Source of the DNA: Datisca glomerata
Taxonomy: Eukaryota > Streptophyta > Magnoliopsida > Cucurbitales > Datiscaceae
Direction: 5' to 3'
Length of the DNA: 64,000 bases
NCBI GenBank assembly: GCA_003255025.1
Contig: QANY01002785.1
Location: forward strand, 1,425,319-1,489,318
A model generated the notes under the pieces. That model saw nothing but the letters and a program-made list of their open reading frames with translations, did no database searches and was not told the DNA's origin. Shown here piece after piece: positions 10,656 to 22,337 of the stretch. How positions within the stretch are numbered: position 1 is the first letter of the stretch; every line of letters begins with the position of its first letter. Position numbers and translations under genes: made by a program.

Positions 10656-12180
10656 AACTGAGATGAACAAAATGAAGACCTCAACCTCACTTAAGGACCT
10701 ATGAGGCTACTTAAAGTTAGGCTGAAGACTTTAAAATAAGTGCTGATTGGGAGGCAACTCAAGCTAGTTCAATTTATTTTTAAAATTTTTAGCTTTTCTT
10801 CTAATTTTTCAATCGTTTATGTTAGAATTAGTTTGATTTTAACAAGTTTCTGTCTTTAAGTTTGGTTGTTCAAGCTTATTAATCTCAATTCTAATCTTTT
10901 CTTGGATGCATATTTTCAGGTCCCGCGGGAATTAGGTTTAAGCATAAAACAACTCCTTAAGCAGGAATTTAGTCAATGACAAATGCTATAATATTGAGTA
11001 AACTCATTGTTACAAAATCAAAGAGCTAAAAATTTGAGTAAGAGAAATTACACACGGTCTAAATTTGAATCCAAATTGAAAGTGACACGCAGAGCGCTCA
11101 AGTTTAGCTACATGTGGCTCACCAGAACAACTCATAATCACTTTAAATGAAGTGTCGTAATCTTAAAACCCTACATATCCCATGATTATTCCCAGCCCTT
11201 AAGAAATTCTTTGTCTTCTTCTCTCACACCTCCCTCCATTTTTAGAAATCTCAAAGCTAAGGTACCGTAATTTTTTTCTTTTTCACACCATGAGAAAGAA
11301 GAAAACCTAATCAATGAGACATATACTTGCGTATTGGATTCAAATAGAAATAAGAGGGAAGAAGTTGCACGAAGAAATGGGTTTCATATTAAGGAAAACC
11401 TAATCAATGAGACTTCCTAAAGATATAGCAGTTACTCAGTGTAAATCGCGAAAGTTTTGTGCTCATCCTTAAGACCCTATAGTTTCTTTGTTAAGAGAAT
11501 TTTATACAAACATCCTTAAGCAAGAGCGAGACAGTCTTCTGGTAAATTGTTCTTCTGTCTCATTTTCCTCTGAATCTATTAATTCATATTTTGATCGGGA
11601 AGATATAGAATTTTCTAGGTTAGCTAAGGGTGTCACTGGGACACGTCTGGATATTATCCTTTAATAAGTTATGATTGCTGGAACCAATAGAGTGCCATGT
11701 GGCACTATAATTATGCACAATTGTAGTGGGTCCCACTATAAATTGATAATTTTACTAAAAAATTAGAGCTATCAACTGTTGTCCTTGATATTTATCAGAC
11801 GGAGGAATGTGTTATGGTTAATGAAAGAACTTAAGTCATGAGTGATGGAAAGATACTCACGTATTTGAAAAGTTATGGTTACTGTTGTTAGTGGTGCTAT
11901 ATCAATTCCAATAGCTTTGATAAATAAGTTAAAAACACCAAGGGGATTTAATGACTCTAACCATATTCTCCCATTGACCACAATCTATTTCATTCAATTG
12001 TTAATTAGCATATATTACTTTGTTCTTCACATTTTGCTTATTCTCTACTTAACTAAAACACTAAAGTTCGCTTTAGCAAAATTCCATTTTGCTCATTAAC
12101 AGATTTTCCAATTAGTTATTAGTTTAATCAACCCATGCGGAGATGACATTTACTTACTATCATTTTAGTTGTTTATGAGA
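10656..12180 (+). other. Post-pol region of the outer Athila-like element; no gene recognised
   Basis: The sequence GATTGGGAGGCAACTCAAGC at 10745-10764 matches the TTGGGAGGCAACCCA block that commonly follows Athila pol. A splice-acceptor-like tract ending in TTTTCAG lies at 10912-10919. Downstream I see no recognisable envelope-like ORF. A phrase GAGACATATACTTGCGTATT occurs at 11317 and again near 12177, and CCTAATCAATGAGAC occurs twice (about 11307 and 11399). The boundary between this element and the copia element to its right was not located. Confidence 0.5.
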
Positions 12181-12470
12181 CATATACTTGCGTATTGATT
12201 TTGCACAGCACGTACGTACGTTTCTGAGAGTTGAGATATCGTTGCATACTATTGCATGATTTTATTTGAGTTTTTATTTCATGTTTTAATATGTATGCTT
12301 AAATTAGAATGTGCATGTAATAATTAAATGCTTTTATTATTTTCAATATTTAAAATATCGTCCATGTGACCACTAGAATTTATTCTGAAAGAAAATAAAC
12401 TTGAAGTCACTAATTATGTTAACTAGAAGTGTAACCTTGCCATTATATAATCTGTCTAGGGAATTAAGTT

Positions 12471-13720
12471 TATCCTTATGGAGACTTCTCCTCCAGCTCT
12501 CACTGAACCATTCTCTAAGGAGGAGATAGAAGAATATTATATGTGGAATAGGAAGGATAAGTTGGCTCGTTATTACATATTAGTTATGGCCTATTTGGTG
12601 TAGCAACAATATCAATCCATGTCCATAGCTGCATACATCATTCTTAACCTCCAGTGTTTGGAAATTAAAGGCAACCAGCTAAGCTTTAAGCCATGAAGGC
12701 TCTCATGAATACCAAGATGAAGGCTAGATCTCTTGTTAGGGATCATTTGCTGAAAAGTGATTGAAACATTAATGAGATGAAAATCCTAGGTAATGAAATT
12801 GATGGAAGGATCATTCAATCAGCTCAAAGTCAACTAGGTCATGAGCAAGCATGAATGGACTTTGATCGAGGTTATGAGGCAGCTCTATATGGCATAAAAT
12901 ATATAAAAATCCCACCAAATGTGAATGTGACATATGTTTCTACTTCTCATGGACCCAAGTCTAAACCCATGAAGATAAAGAAGAATAAGTTTCTTAGTAA
13001 ATGGGAGTTCAAGAAGAAGAAGGGAAATAATAAGATTACTATGATTCTTTCCTAGAAAAGAAGAATAAAGGTATGTGGCTTATTTACATCACTGAGTCAT
13101 GTTTAGTGGGTGATTCTACTAGATCCTGATGTGTAGATTCTGTAACCACTAATCACATCTTCATAGGGGTTCTAGGGGACATGAAACTAAGTTAGGGAGA
13201 GCTGTAAATTATACCAAGGACTGAATTGTGACTTCTAGTTGTACCGATTGGCATATTTACTCTTTATTTTGACGATTTTATGAGCACTACCTTATTATAC
13301 CGTCTTTATGTGCTAAATATTCAAAGAAACTTGATCTCAGTTGCTTTCCTTGGTTTGGGAGACTTTCATTTTAATTATTCAAATTCTTTGACAATTAAAG
13401 AGAATAAAATTACGTACGTTTGGTAGATTAGTTGATGGTTTATACTTTGTTAGTCCTAAAAGGTTAATGTTGCATGATACTAAGATAGGCAATAGTTTAC
13501 GTAGTGCACCTAGAAGAAAGGTTTCTCATAATAATAAAACCTATATGTGACATTTATGTCTTGGTCACATTAATCTAAATATGATACAAAGACTAGTAAG
13601 AGATGGACCTCTTAGCTCTTTAAGAGCAGAGCCTTTACCAATATGTGAATCTTGTGTAGGAGGTAAAATGACCAAAAGGACTTTTAAGACAAAAAGACAG
13701 CTTTTGGAAGCTTTGTGAGG
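12471..13720 (+). pseudogene. Ty1/copia gag, protease and integrase zinc domain (first copia element)
   Basis: The start is set at the ATG near 12479 (METSPPALTEP). The gag phrase NRKDKLARYYILVMAYL and then QQYQSMSIAAYIILNLQ correspond to the copia UBN2-type gag. The segment 12855-13055 continues gag with basic residues. A decayed protease active site reads VDSVTTNHI (near 13134) where LDSGATNHV is usual. The pre-integrase zinc region follows: CLGHINLNMIQRLV, then GPLSSLRAEPLPICESCVGG (about 13558-13665), ending KMTKRTFKTKRQ. Frame changes are frequent. A block of repetitive DNA then interrupts integrase. Confidence 0.8.
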
Positions 13721-14185
13721 AATCAATTGGTAATTAAGTCTTACAACTTGACGTGAAGCCTTTAAGGAAAGACTTGCTTAACATCAAGAAGATATGTGAA
13801 ATCTTCAACCTATCTACTTGTGAAGTCTCCAAGGAAAGACTTTCTGAGCATCAAGTAGACATGTGAAGTCTTCAAGGAACCTATCTACTTGAGCTTCAAG
13901 TTCATACTTGAAATAAAAAATTCTTCAAGTGAAAACTTGAAGACTTAAAGGTCACATTTAAAAACTTCAAAGGTCCCATTTGAAGGCTTCAATGCCACAC
14001 TTATATACTTAAAATGCATACTTGAAGATTCCAAGGTCACATGCTGAAATCATATTGTTCGTCCCTCCATCTTTAAAGCGAAAAAATCTTAGTTTGTAAA
14101 ATGGTCACTTGTCTTAGCTGAATGAACACCCATATAAGACAACCCATGTGTTTCGTTCAAGGAAATGTCTTCTTCATTTTATCAA
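13715..14185 (+). repeat. Repeat-rich insertion in the copia integrase
   Basis: Between the integrase zinc domain (ending about 13715) and the resumption of the core at about 14195 lie about 470 bp with no integrase similarity. This block holds two imperfect units of about 70 bp (starting near 13754 and 13821; shared AAGGAAAGACTT and CCTATCTACTTG), then shorter variants of CTTGAAGACTTCAAGG to about 14040. It may be a fragment of another LTR. No duplication was identified. Confidence 0.55.
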
Positions 14186-14189
14186 GAAT

Positions 14190-14770
14190 CATTTCATTTG
14201 GAGTTAGTGAATACTAATTTATGCGGACCAATGAATCTCCATGACTTTCACGGATGATTACTCTTTATACGAACGCATCTATTAAATGCATCATATATTT
14301 GAAAAGTTTTGGAAATTCAAAGAGTTCAGAGTGGAGGTGGAGAATGCAATAGATATAATAATTAATTATCTTTGATCATATCAAGGAGATGAATATCTCT
14401 CTACGACATTCATAGAATACTTAGCTGATAGTGGAATTGCTTCCAAGCTCACTACACTAGGGACTCCCAACAAAATGGTGTAGGTGAAAGGAGAAAGATA
14501 AATCTCTTAAACATGGTGAGGTTAATGATGAACTACTCTACACTTCCTATTCTTTTTGGAGATACGCATGGGAAACTACTACATATATTCTTAATCAAGT
14601 ACATTTTAAAGCAGTACTCGGGGCACCATCATCATATATGGGTATGTTCAGTACACATGCTAAGGGAGAACACTGCTAAGTTGGAACGTAGATTAAGGGT
14701 ACGTTTTTGTTGGGTGTGCAAAAGGAATTAAAGGGTATTTGTTGTATAGTATGTAGATTGGGATAAGCAT
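14190..14770 (+). pseudogene. Copia integrase catalytic core (first copia element)
   Basis: The core resumes with LELVNTNLCGPMN (about 14198) and continues to a decayed YLADSGI block (14420) and GTP-QNGV-type wording (near 14460-14480). The segment 14513-14731 reads MVRLMMNYSTLPI. It is followed in another frame by TTYILNQVHFKAVLGAPSS and then GVQKELKGI. This is the standard order of a copia integrase C-terminus leading into RT. Several frameshifts. Confidence 0.8.
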
Positions 14771-14869
14771 ATCCATTTAGATCCACGGTCTTGAATAACC
14801 TTAATTCCAATAATATATGTCACTTCTCCTAAGTCTTTTATATCAAAATTGTTAGACAACCACAACTTT

Positions 14870-16440
14870 AGCAAAAATGATGCGTTCTTGGAAGATGGCT
14901 ATATTACAAACTTTAGATCTAGAATCATCATTTTTAGAAGAGTTCTGCTTGTACAATGAGGTTATAAAGGATGCTGAAGCGGATCATTGGCAAAAAGTGA
15001 TTCTATGTACTTTAATGGAGTATGAGAGCATCTATAAGCACCTAAAGGGGTTAAATCTATTGGGTGCAAATGGGTTAACAAGAAGAAGTGAGGCATAGAT
15101 GGTAAGGTTGAAACCTTCAAGGCTAGGCTTGTTGCGTAGAGATATACTTAGAAAAAATGGTTTGATTATGAGGAAGCTTTTTTTGCGTCGGTGGCTATGC
15201 TTATGTCTATAAGGATATTGTTGTCTATTATAGGTAATCTCAATTCAAAGATTTAACAAATGGATGTCAAGACTGCCATTCTAAGTGGCAATCGTGAATG
15301 TAATATCTTTATGTCTCAAATATGAAGGTCTCGTTGTTAAGGACCAAAAGAATATGGTTTCCAAGTTGCATAATTCCACTTATGGACTTAAGAAAGTATC
15401 GAGAACATGGAACATCAAATTTGGTCAAGCAATCAAGTCCTTTGGTTTTGATTAGAATCTTGGTTAACTGTGTGTGTACAAGAGAGAGGAAAGAAACATA
15501 ATAGTTTTCTTAGTTTTTTATATAGACAACATTCTCCTAATCAAGGATGATATAAGATTAATGTCAAACATAAAGTTGTGGTTGTCTAACAATTTTGATA
15601 TGAAAGACTTAGGAGAAGTGACATATATTCTTGGAATTAAGGTTATTCGAGACCGTGGATCTCAATGGATATGCTTATCCCAATCTGCATACATAGATAA
15701 GATTCTAAAGAGGTTCACAATGCACGATTCAAAGAAATATCAACTACCTTATAGACATGGAATTCATCAATCCATGATTTAGTGTCCTAAGACATAAGAT
15801 GAGATAGATAATAAGAAGATGATTACCTATGCTTCTGCAATGGGAAGTCATATGTACATAATGCTGTGAATTAGACCAGATATCTGTTTCACAGCTGGCG
15901 TGGTTAGTTAGTATATATCAGTAAAATCAATGAAGAGAGCATTGGATACATCTATGAAGCATATACTCAATTATCTTAGGAGAATGTGAGATAGAGAATC
16001 GTCTATCATAGTGACTGTCTCATACCAAATGGGTATATGGATTCAGATTTTGAATTAGATAAAGACTTTAAGAAGTCAAACTCGGGCTATGTGTTTACTC
16101 TGGGAGGAGAAGTAGTCAGTTAGGGGAATACAAAATAGAATTGTATTACAGATTCAACCATAAAAGCAGAATATGTAGCTGCTTCGGAAGCTGCCTAATT
16201 GTGAAAGTTCCTACCATATTTAGAGATTGACACGATTATAATTTATTATGATAACACAAAAGCAATCACACATTTCAATGAATCTCAAAACCATTGAGGA
16301 GGTAAGCACATTTAGCTGAAACATTATCTTGTTATGAAGATCATACATTAAGCTGGCAGACCCATTCATGAAGACTTGAACGACAAATCTCTTTGGGTCA
16401 AATGTAAAGAACATGGGGGTTAGGCTTATTATAGATGTAC
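14870..16440 (+). pseudogene. Copia reverse transcriptase and RNase H (first copia element)
   Basis: RT starts near 14950 with EADHWQKVI, continues through FDYEEAFFASVAMLMSIRIL (15155) and QMDVKTAILSGN (15258). The open segment 15474-15782 carries FYIDNILLIKDDI, where the catalytic YVDD box reads YIDN, then FDMKDLGEVTYILGIK and LSQSAYIDKILKRF. RNase H is seen from about 15830 (YASAMGSHMYIML, RPDICFTAG) to about 16300, with IADSTIKAEYVAASEA-type wording near 16145-16195. Loss of the second catalytic aspartate plus many stops marks it as dead. Confidence 0.85.
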
Positions 16441-16459
16441 TTTAGGGAAAGTGGAAGAT

Positions 16460-16499
16460 TGTTAAGATTGTGCTCTTAAAGCACATAAATTCATTTTTT
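16460..16499 (+). repeat. Start of the copia 3' LTR, cut by the LINE
   Basis: A purine-rich tract GGGAAAGTGGAAGAT (16445-16459) is followed by TGTTAAGATTGTGCTCTTAA, a typical polypurine tract and LTR start. After 40 bp the sequence is broken by the LINE; the LTR continues at 22354. The last 16 bp (CATAAATTCATTTTTT, 16484-16499) form the left copy of the LINE target duplication. Confidence 0.7.
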
Positions 16500-16619
16500 T
16501 TATAAACAAGCCATACATTAATAGAGGATAATTACAAGCAAAGGCAAAGCCTAAATAAACCAATACCTACCTCTAGGAGACTTTTCAAGAGGGTGGGGTG
16601 AGGGGGGGGGGATTCCACG

Positions 16620-19600
16620 TGGCTAGAAGCCATCTATGTACATGGGAATCAGGGATAGCAGCATGGCTCCAAAGCCTATCCCTAACTGATAGCTCTCAAT
16701 ATACTAATTTTCTCCCTATATTTACCCTAAATATTTCTTGCATTTCTCTCACGCCAAATGTTGTAAACAAAAGTGTTAAAAGGTAATTTTCACAATAAGA
16801 CTCCTAAGATCCTTCTTTTTAGTGGTATTATCCAACCACTTAATGTTTTGATCTCAACTTATGCAAGGGTAGTTGACATGACAAGATTGAGTAATGGAAA
16901 CCCAAACATTATAGGCAAAAGAACAGTCAAACAACAAATGATCCCTACTTTAAGTGTAAGTAGGGAAGAACATGCAGTCAGGGCTAACTTAGATACCTCA
17001 ATTCATCTATTTTCCTTTGGTGGTGAGCTTGTCTTTACATGCAAGCCAACATATAAAGCTATGCTTAAGAATGTTGTTGGGAAACCACACTACTTCACAC
17101 TAAGGAACTTTCCAGTCACGCTGCTTTAGTGGTTGTAAGAAGAAGAGGTGGAGGAATCACTATCAGGAGCATGGTCCCAAATCCATTTATTAGGTCTACT
17201 GGTCATAGGGGGCACACGTTTACTGAAGCCACTATGATAGCCTTCAAGCCAGTGGAGTTGGTAGCAGGCGAGGACCATATCCCTCTGTCAATAATCATTC
17301 TGACTTTAGTGTTGAAGTCCTAGCTAGTTTCAAAGGAGACGCTTCCACCAATTCTATTAAAAATGACCCCTAAATTATGCCAAGGATCACACCTTTGATG
17401 AGTGTTTAACCCATTCCCAATCCTAGCAAATTATTACCTTATAAACCAATCTCTAGCCTTTAGCAACTTCCTCCATATCCAAGAACAATCATTGTCACAA
17501 GAAAAGTGAAACTGGTTTATTTCTTGATAAGTGTGGCACCACCTACCCCATAGGGAGCCATTAGGGTTGGTGATGAGAAACCAAAGATGCTTGGCAGTAG
17601 CAACGAGGTTCCAAGTCATAAGATTCTTAAGGCTAAGGCCTTTAATCTATTTAGGTTGACAAACCATAGCCCAACCTCCTTAGAGCTGACATGTCTCATA
17701 GCATTACCTGACCAAAGATATTTTCTGTTAATGGCCTGAATGTCATTGAGATCCCTTTTAGGAAGAGTGAATACATTGCGTAGAAACTTTGAATGGCCAA
17801 GAGAACAGATTGGATGAGCTAAAGCCTACCTGTAAAAGATATGTGTTTAGCTTCCTAAACCTTAATTCTTCTAGAAATTTTGTTAACCAAAGAAGCAAAA
17901 TCATTTTTCCCAAACCTGGTAGAAATGAGAGGCATGCTTAAATATCTAACAAGAAGCTGGCTAACCTGGAAATCCAAAAGCTTAATGCACTACTATTGAA
18001 TGTGATCGGAAATCCCAGAGAAGAAAGAATGGCTTTTAGCCTGATTAGGTTTTAAGCTTGACATCAGATGAAACAACTCCAAACTATCCTTAATAAGGAT
18101 CAGGGAAGTAATGTAACCTTTAGAAAAGATAAAGAGGTTATCAGTAAAACACAAGTTGACAATACTAAGCTTCTTGCATTTCCAGTGGAATTGCAATAAT
18201 CCTGTTAATGCCTCCATAATAATAACCAAAGGGAGATGGGATCACCCAGCCTTAAACCTCTAGTCCCTTTAAAGAACACACATAACTCCCAACTGATGTT
18301 GACAGAGAAGGAGGTGATAGTTATATAGGCCATGACCCATCTACAGAATTGGGGAGGGGAGCCAATATAGATAATGATTTTCTCAATAAACTCCTAAGAA
18401 ACAAAATCATAAGCTTCCACAAGGTCAACTTTGAGAGCCCACTTAGGCACAAAATTTCTCATGTGATAGTACCTAACGAACTCCTGAGATAGGAATATAT
18501 TGTACGAAATCCTTCTACATGGCACAAAAGGATTCTAATTTAAACTAATAATGGGGGAAGCACTGCTTTAAGTCTATTGACCAGGATCTTGGAGATGCCT
18601 TTATAAATCATATTACAACAAGAGATAGGCCTAAAATCATGGATTGTCTAAGGGTGATCCACTTTATGGATAAGGGAGATAGAGGTGTGGTTGACTGTTG
18701 CAGGGAGTCGCCATTAAAGAACTCAAGCATAACATTACTAACATCATGGTCAACAACACTCCAAGCCTTCTTAAAGAAATAAGAAGAGAATCAATTAGGG
18801 CCATGAGCCTTAGCATCACCACATGAAAAAATGGTCATCAAACTGACCTGCAGAGGTGATCCTATTAGGATAGGCTAACTAAAGCATTCTCCTATCCATA
18901 TTAGGCCCACTGATCCTGAAACCAAGAAGCTGGAAATAAAGTTGCACTATGAGCTGCTTAATTATATCCTTATCAGTAAGGGTGGAGCCACTTTCAGTGA
19001 GCTGCACAATCCTGGCCCTCATGTTATTCCTCTTAATAAGCTTGTGAAAATAGGCAGTATTGTTATCACCCAGACAGATCCACTAAGCCCTAGATTTTTA
19101 TCTATAGAAGCTCTCATCAGCCTACTATACGATATAAACTCATGGAATGCATAATTCTCAGCAACTTGGAGGTTGGAGTCCTGCGGGCTGGTAAACAAGT
19201 CTATTTAAGCTTGTTCAAGCTTAATTTTGGCTTCTGAGGCCATCAAAGAGATGTTAGAACAATGAGCCCTATTGAGATCTTTTAGAGCATACTTGCTGGC
19301 CTTAAGCTTCCTAACCAGACTATACAAATGAGATACTTAGATTACTAGAAGACCAGGCATGCTAAACATAGTGGAGAAAATCCTCCATATCATCCCAAAA
19401 ATCAAAGAACTTGAAGGTAGAAAGGGGTCTCTAATTGGTGAGGCTGAAGTTGACAACTATAGGACATTGGCAAGATATCTTTGGGGGAGGAAAATGACCA
19501 CTAGAGCTAGGGAACAGCTGGATCTAAGCTTCATTGACCATAATTCTATCAATTTCATTCATAATAGTAGCTCGCCCATCTCTGTTGTTGGGCCATGTGA

Positions 19601-20139
19601 ATTTGCAATCACCAAAGTAGAGATCCTCAAGCTCCAGGTTATTAGCACAGCACAAAAGTAATCAATTCCCTCATCCCAGGTTTTGGAACCACCCACCTGT
19701 TTAGAAGTGTGCTTCACCACATTAAACTCACCAGGAATGCACCAAGGGCAGTCATGAACTATGGAACTGAAGGCATTAAGGTGGCACCAAAGAGTCTTTC
19801 TCAAGGCAGTGTCATTAGCCCCATAATCAAAGGAGATAAATAAGGTGCATAAGTGATTAAGATAGTAACCTTACAAGAAATATCTCGGTCAAAATAGTTA
19901 AACTACAAAAATAGAGATTATATTGGGATTCTAAGCAAGCCAGATCCTACCATTGCCAGCATAGGAGTAGTTAGCAATGCAGGACCAACCACCAAAGGTT
20001 CTACTACTCAATCTGGTGAACTTCCTTTTCTTAACCCTGGTTTCCAAGATAGCACAAATATATAACCTGAATTTACTACAAATTTTTTGTACCTCAATAT
20101 ATTGAGGCCTTTGAAGTTCCAAGAAGCTAAGTTGGTCAT
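16620..20139 (-). pseudogene. LINE ORF2: endonuclease, reverse transcriptase, zinc-binding domain
   Basis: ORF2 would nick target DNA and copy the LINE RNA. The start is the minus-strand ATG at 20139 (MTNLASWNFKGLN), which gives the usual WNxRGLN opening of plant LINE endonucleases; LETRVKK follows in another frame at about 20050. RT is seen on the minus strand at 17993-18229 (CFTDNLFIFSKG, catalytic FADD changed to FTDN; then LKPNQAKSHSFFSGI). The C-terminal zinc-binding region reads NLVATAKHLWFLI and WIWRKLLKARD at 17434-17619, then HSFICWLACKDKL and SRDHLLFDCSFAYNVW at about 16860-17080. Stops and frameshifts throughout. Confidence 0.85.
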
Positions 20140-20549
20140 TGAGAAATTAGGAAGGTTAACCTGACCCTGGAGCTCCTCCTACATTCAGACTTAGTAATGC
20201 TTTTAAGCTTGGCTTTCATCCCTCTCTTTTTAGTATGCTTGGAGAGACTACCCTTAGGATAAGAACTGATTCTAAGAGATGCCAGCACAAGAGTCAGTTC
20301 AACCTCAACTAATTGATCCCTCTCTTCCTTTACAATAGTAGGAGCTTGGTTACCTCCTTCCGAACCATCAATATGATCCTATTCCACCTCCTCCTCCATA
20401 ACGGCTACAAAGGTGTTTTTGGACCAGGACATTTTTATGCAAAGGGGTTAGGGGCTTTTTTCCACCATGTTGTATGTTCCCCGATCAGGAGGTATGCGGG
20501 GATCCAAATTAGTGGGAGTTGTTAAGGTTCCAAGTTCATTTTGCTTCAT

Positions 20550-22260
20550 AACAGGGACCTTTTATTTCTTAGGGGCATGTCTAGCAGAAGTTTTAGCCTG
20601 ACTTCTTTGAACTGTGTAGTCATGCCCAAATACTTGAAATTTTAGGCAACTACTAGGAAGGCCTTGGTAATCCACCCTGGTCTTAAGAGTCTTGTTATTG
20701 GGAAGCCTAACCTCCACTTTTTCTATAATCTCATATTGCACATGCACCTCCGCACATATTCTAGCAAAAGACATTCTAGGTGCAACTATCAGTCATTGCA
20801 TAAGCAAATAAAGGGGTTCCATCTACACTGGCAATCGTGCTAAGCCCAGATCCATTCTATGAATCTAAAGGCACAACCTACCTGACCCATACAAGAACAT
20901 ATTGCATATCTTACTTAGAGAGTTTCATATTCTCATGCCAAGCCTTAAGCATCACTTGTTTTCCCACAATGTGCTAGGGCCCATCATCTAAGATTAAGTC
21001 TCTATGCTCAATACTATAAAATTTGAAACAGTAGCCAAAACTTGAAGTAAGCCTATGCTTCACCATAGCCTATTGGCAACTTGACGGACCATAGAGAAAT
21101 GAGGCTTTCAATCAATAAAGTGATCAACAATGCAAGCTTGCCATTCTAGTTTTCCTTTCTACATTATCTCCTCATTAATCTCAGCTTGGGCTGCCTTACC
21201 CTTACTCATCGGTTCCACAAAGGAGACGGCCATTTTGCTTGGCTTCCTACCCTTAACCTTCTCTGTCCTAGAGAACTTGGACTGCAGGTCTTTAGCATTC
21301 GTGTAGTCTTCATTACTATTGGAAGCTCTATCCTCTGTACTAACTTAAGGAACATTGGCATTGTTAAGCTCACCACCAATGTTGACAGTGTTAAGCTCAC
21401 CACCAATGTTGACAGTGTTAATCTCAATCATATTGTTGACATGGTTAGTCTCAATCATATTGTTGACATGGTTAGTCTCAATCATATTGTTGACATGGTT
21501 AGTCTCAATCATATTGTTCACATGGTTAGTCTCAATCATATTGTTCACATGGTTAGTCTCAATCATATTGTTCACAATATTATTATTTTTATCCATTTTT
21601 ACTATTCACTCATTGGAGAAGCCTATTATAAACTTTATTTATACTAGGACTAGAAGAAGGATATCGGGGCAAGTTACCAAGGTAACTAGCCTTACCTTTG
21701 TCCTTGCGAAAAGAGGCACAAAAGCTTCCTTTTAGTTGATAGGAACCAAATTCTCAAAAGGTTTGATGTATCTTCACGGGGCTTATTGCTGACATCATAC
21801 TCCTCCACCTCAACTTCCACTTCACCTTCTTGTTCCTCATCACCTAAACTGATACAAGCTTCCATGGATGAGGAACATGTTTAGTGGAAGGCATTTTCAG
21901 CTGTAAACATTCCACTCCACATCTAGGAGCCTCCTTCACTAAGAACTCCTTGTTCAAAAGCACATTGTGAATGGCACATTCTAGCTGAGATTGAAGTATA
22001 AGTTCCACATTCTTCATTATTTACTTCTTGGCTTCAGTCATTTCATTTGCTACCTTGTATACTCCTTGTTCCTCTAGCACTATCTTAGAATACTCCTCAT
22101 TCAAATCATCACTGTAACCAGGAAAAGAAACACAACTTAAGCCATCCTTACCTATTGTATTAAGACCATATCCTTCAGAGATGGATTCCAGGCCTCCAAC
22201 ATGCCCAAACAAACTTTCACTATTTATTCAAGAAGCGTCAATATAATTCAGAAGCAACTC
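20550..22260 (-). pseudogene. LINE ORF1: DUF4283 and zinc-knuckle protein with coding minisatellite
   Basis: ORF1 of plant LINEs encodes an RNA-binding protein. On the minus strand an N-terminal low-similarity segment (22021-22212) leads to a 9-residue repeat array (21364-21580). Then comes a DUF4283-like stretch (LEWQACIVDHFID and VRQVANRLW, about 21040-21160). Finally MSFARICAEVHVQYEIIEKV, the region preceding the C-terminal zinc knuckle, starts at 20774, with SSCLKFQVFGHD where a CxxCxxFGH knuckle is expected. One knuckle cysteine is replaced. The frame is interrupted several times. Confidence 0.8.
21364..21580 (-). repeat. 27-bp coding minisatellite in LINE ORF1
   Basis: About eight tandem 27-bp units. 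The last two on the + strand side (near 21364-21418) encode, on the minus strand, variants of NTVNIGGEL. The remaining six encode TNHVNNMIE with near-identical DNA. Each unit is an exact multiple of three, so the repeat stays in frame in ORF1. An 83-codon frame is open across it on the minus strand, and the + strand is also open across it. Confidence 0.9.
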
Positions 22261-22337
22261 CCTCAGGGAGGAGGGAGGAAAGATAATCCTCAAGTTCACC
22301 TAGAGAGAAGCTCTTACTTAGAGAAAGAAAGCCGTTT

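Larger units (their letters stand above)
16500..22337 (-). mobile_element. Plant LINE (L1-type) inserted in the copia 3' LTR
   Basis: A non-LTR retrotransposon of about 5.8 kb on the minus strand. It is bounded by the perfect 16-bp target duplication CATAAATTCATTTTTT at 16484-16499 and 22338-22353. Its 3' end is at the left and abuts the T-run of the duplication (a short poly-A on the minus strand). Both ORFs are present in the expected order, ORF1 at the right and ORF2 at the left. All reading frames are interrupted. The element appears full length. Confidence 0.9.

Noticed and set aside
21186..21735. Two long + strand frames with repeated VSLNHIVDM and WLVSIILLT units
   Set aside because: Shadows of the 27-bp minisatellite, whose unit is open in several frames on both strands; ORF1 context places the gene on the minus strand.
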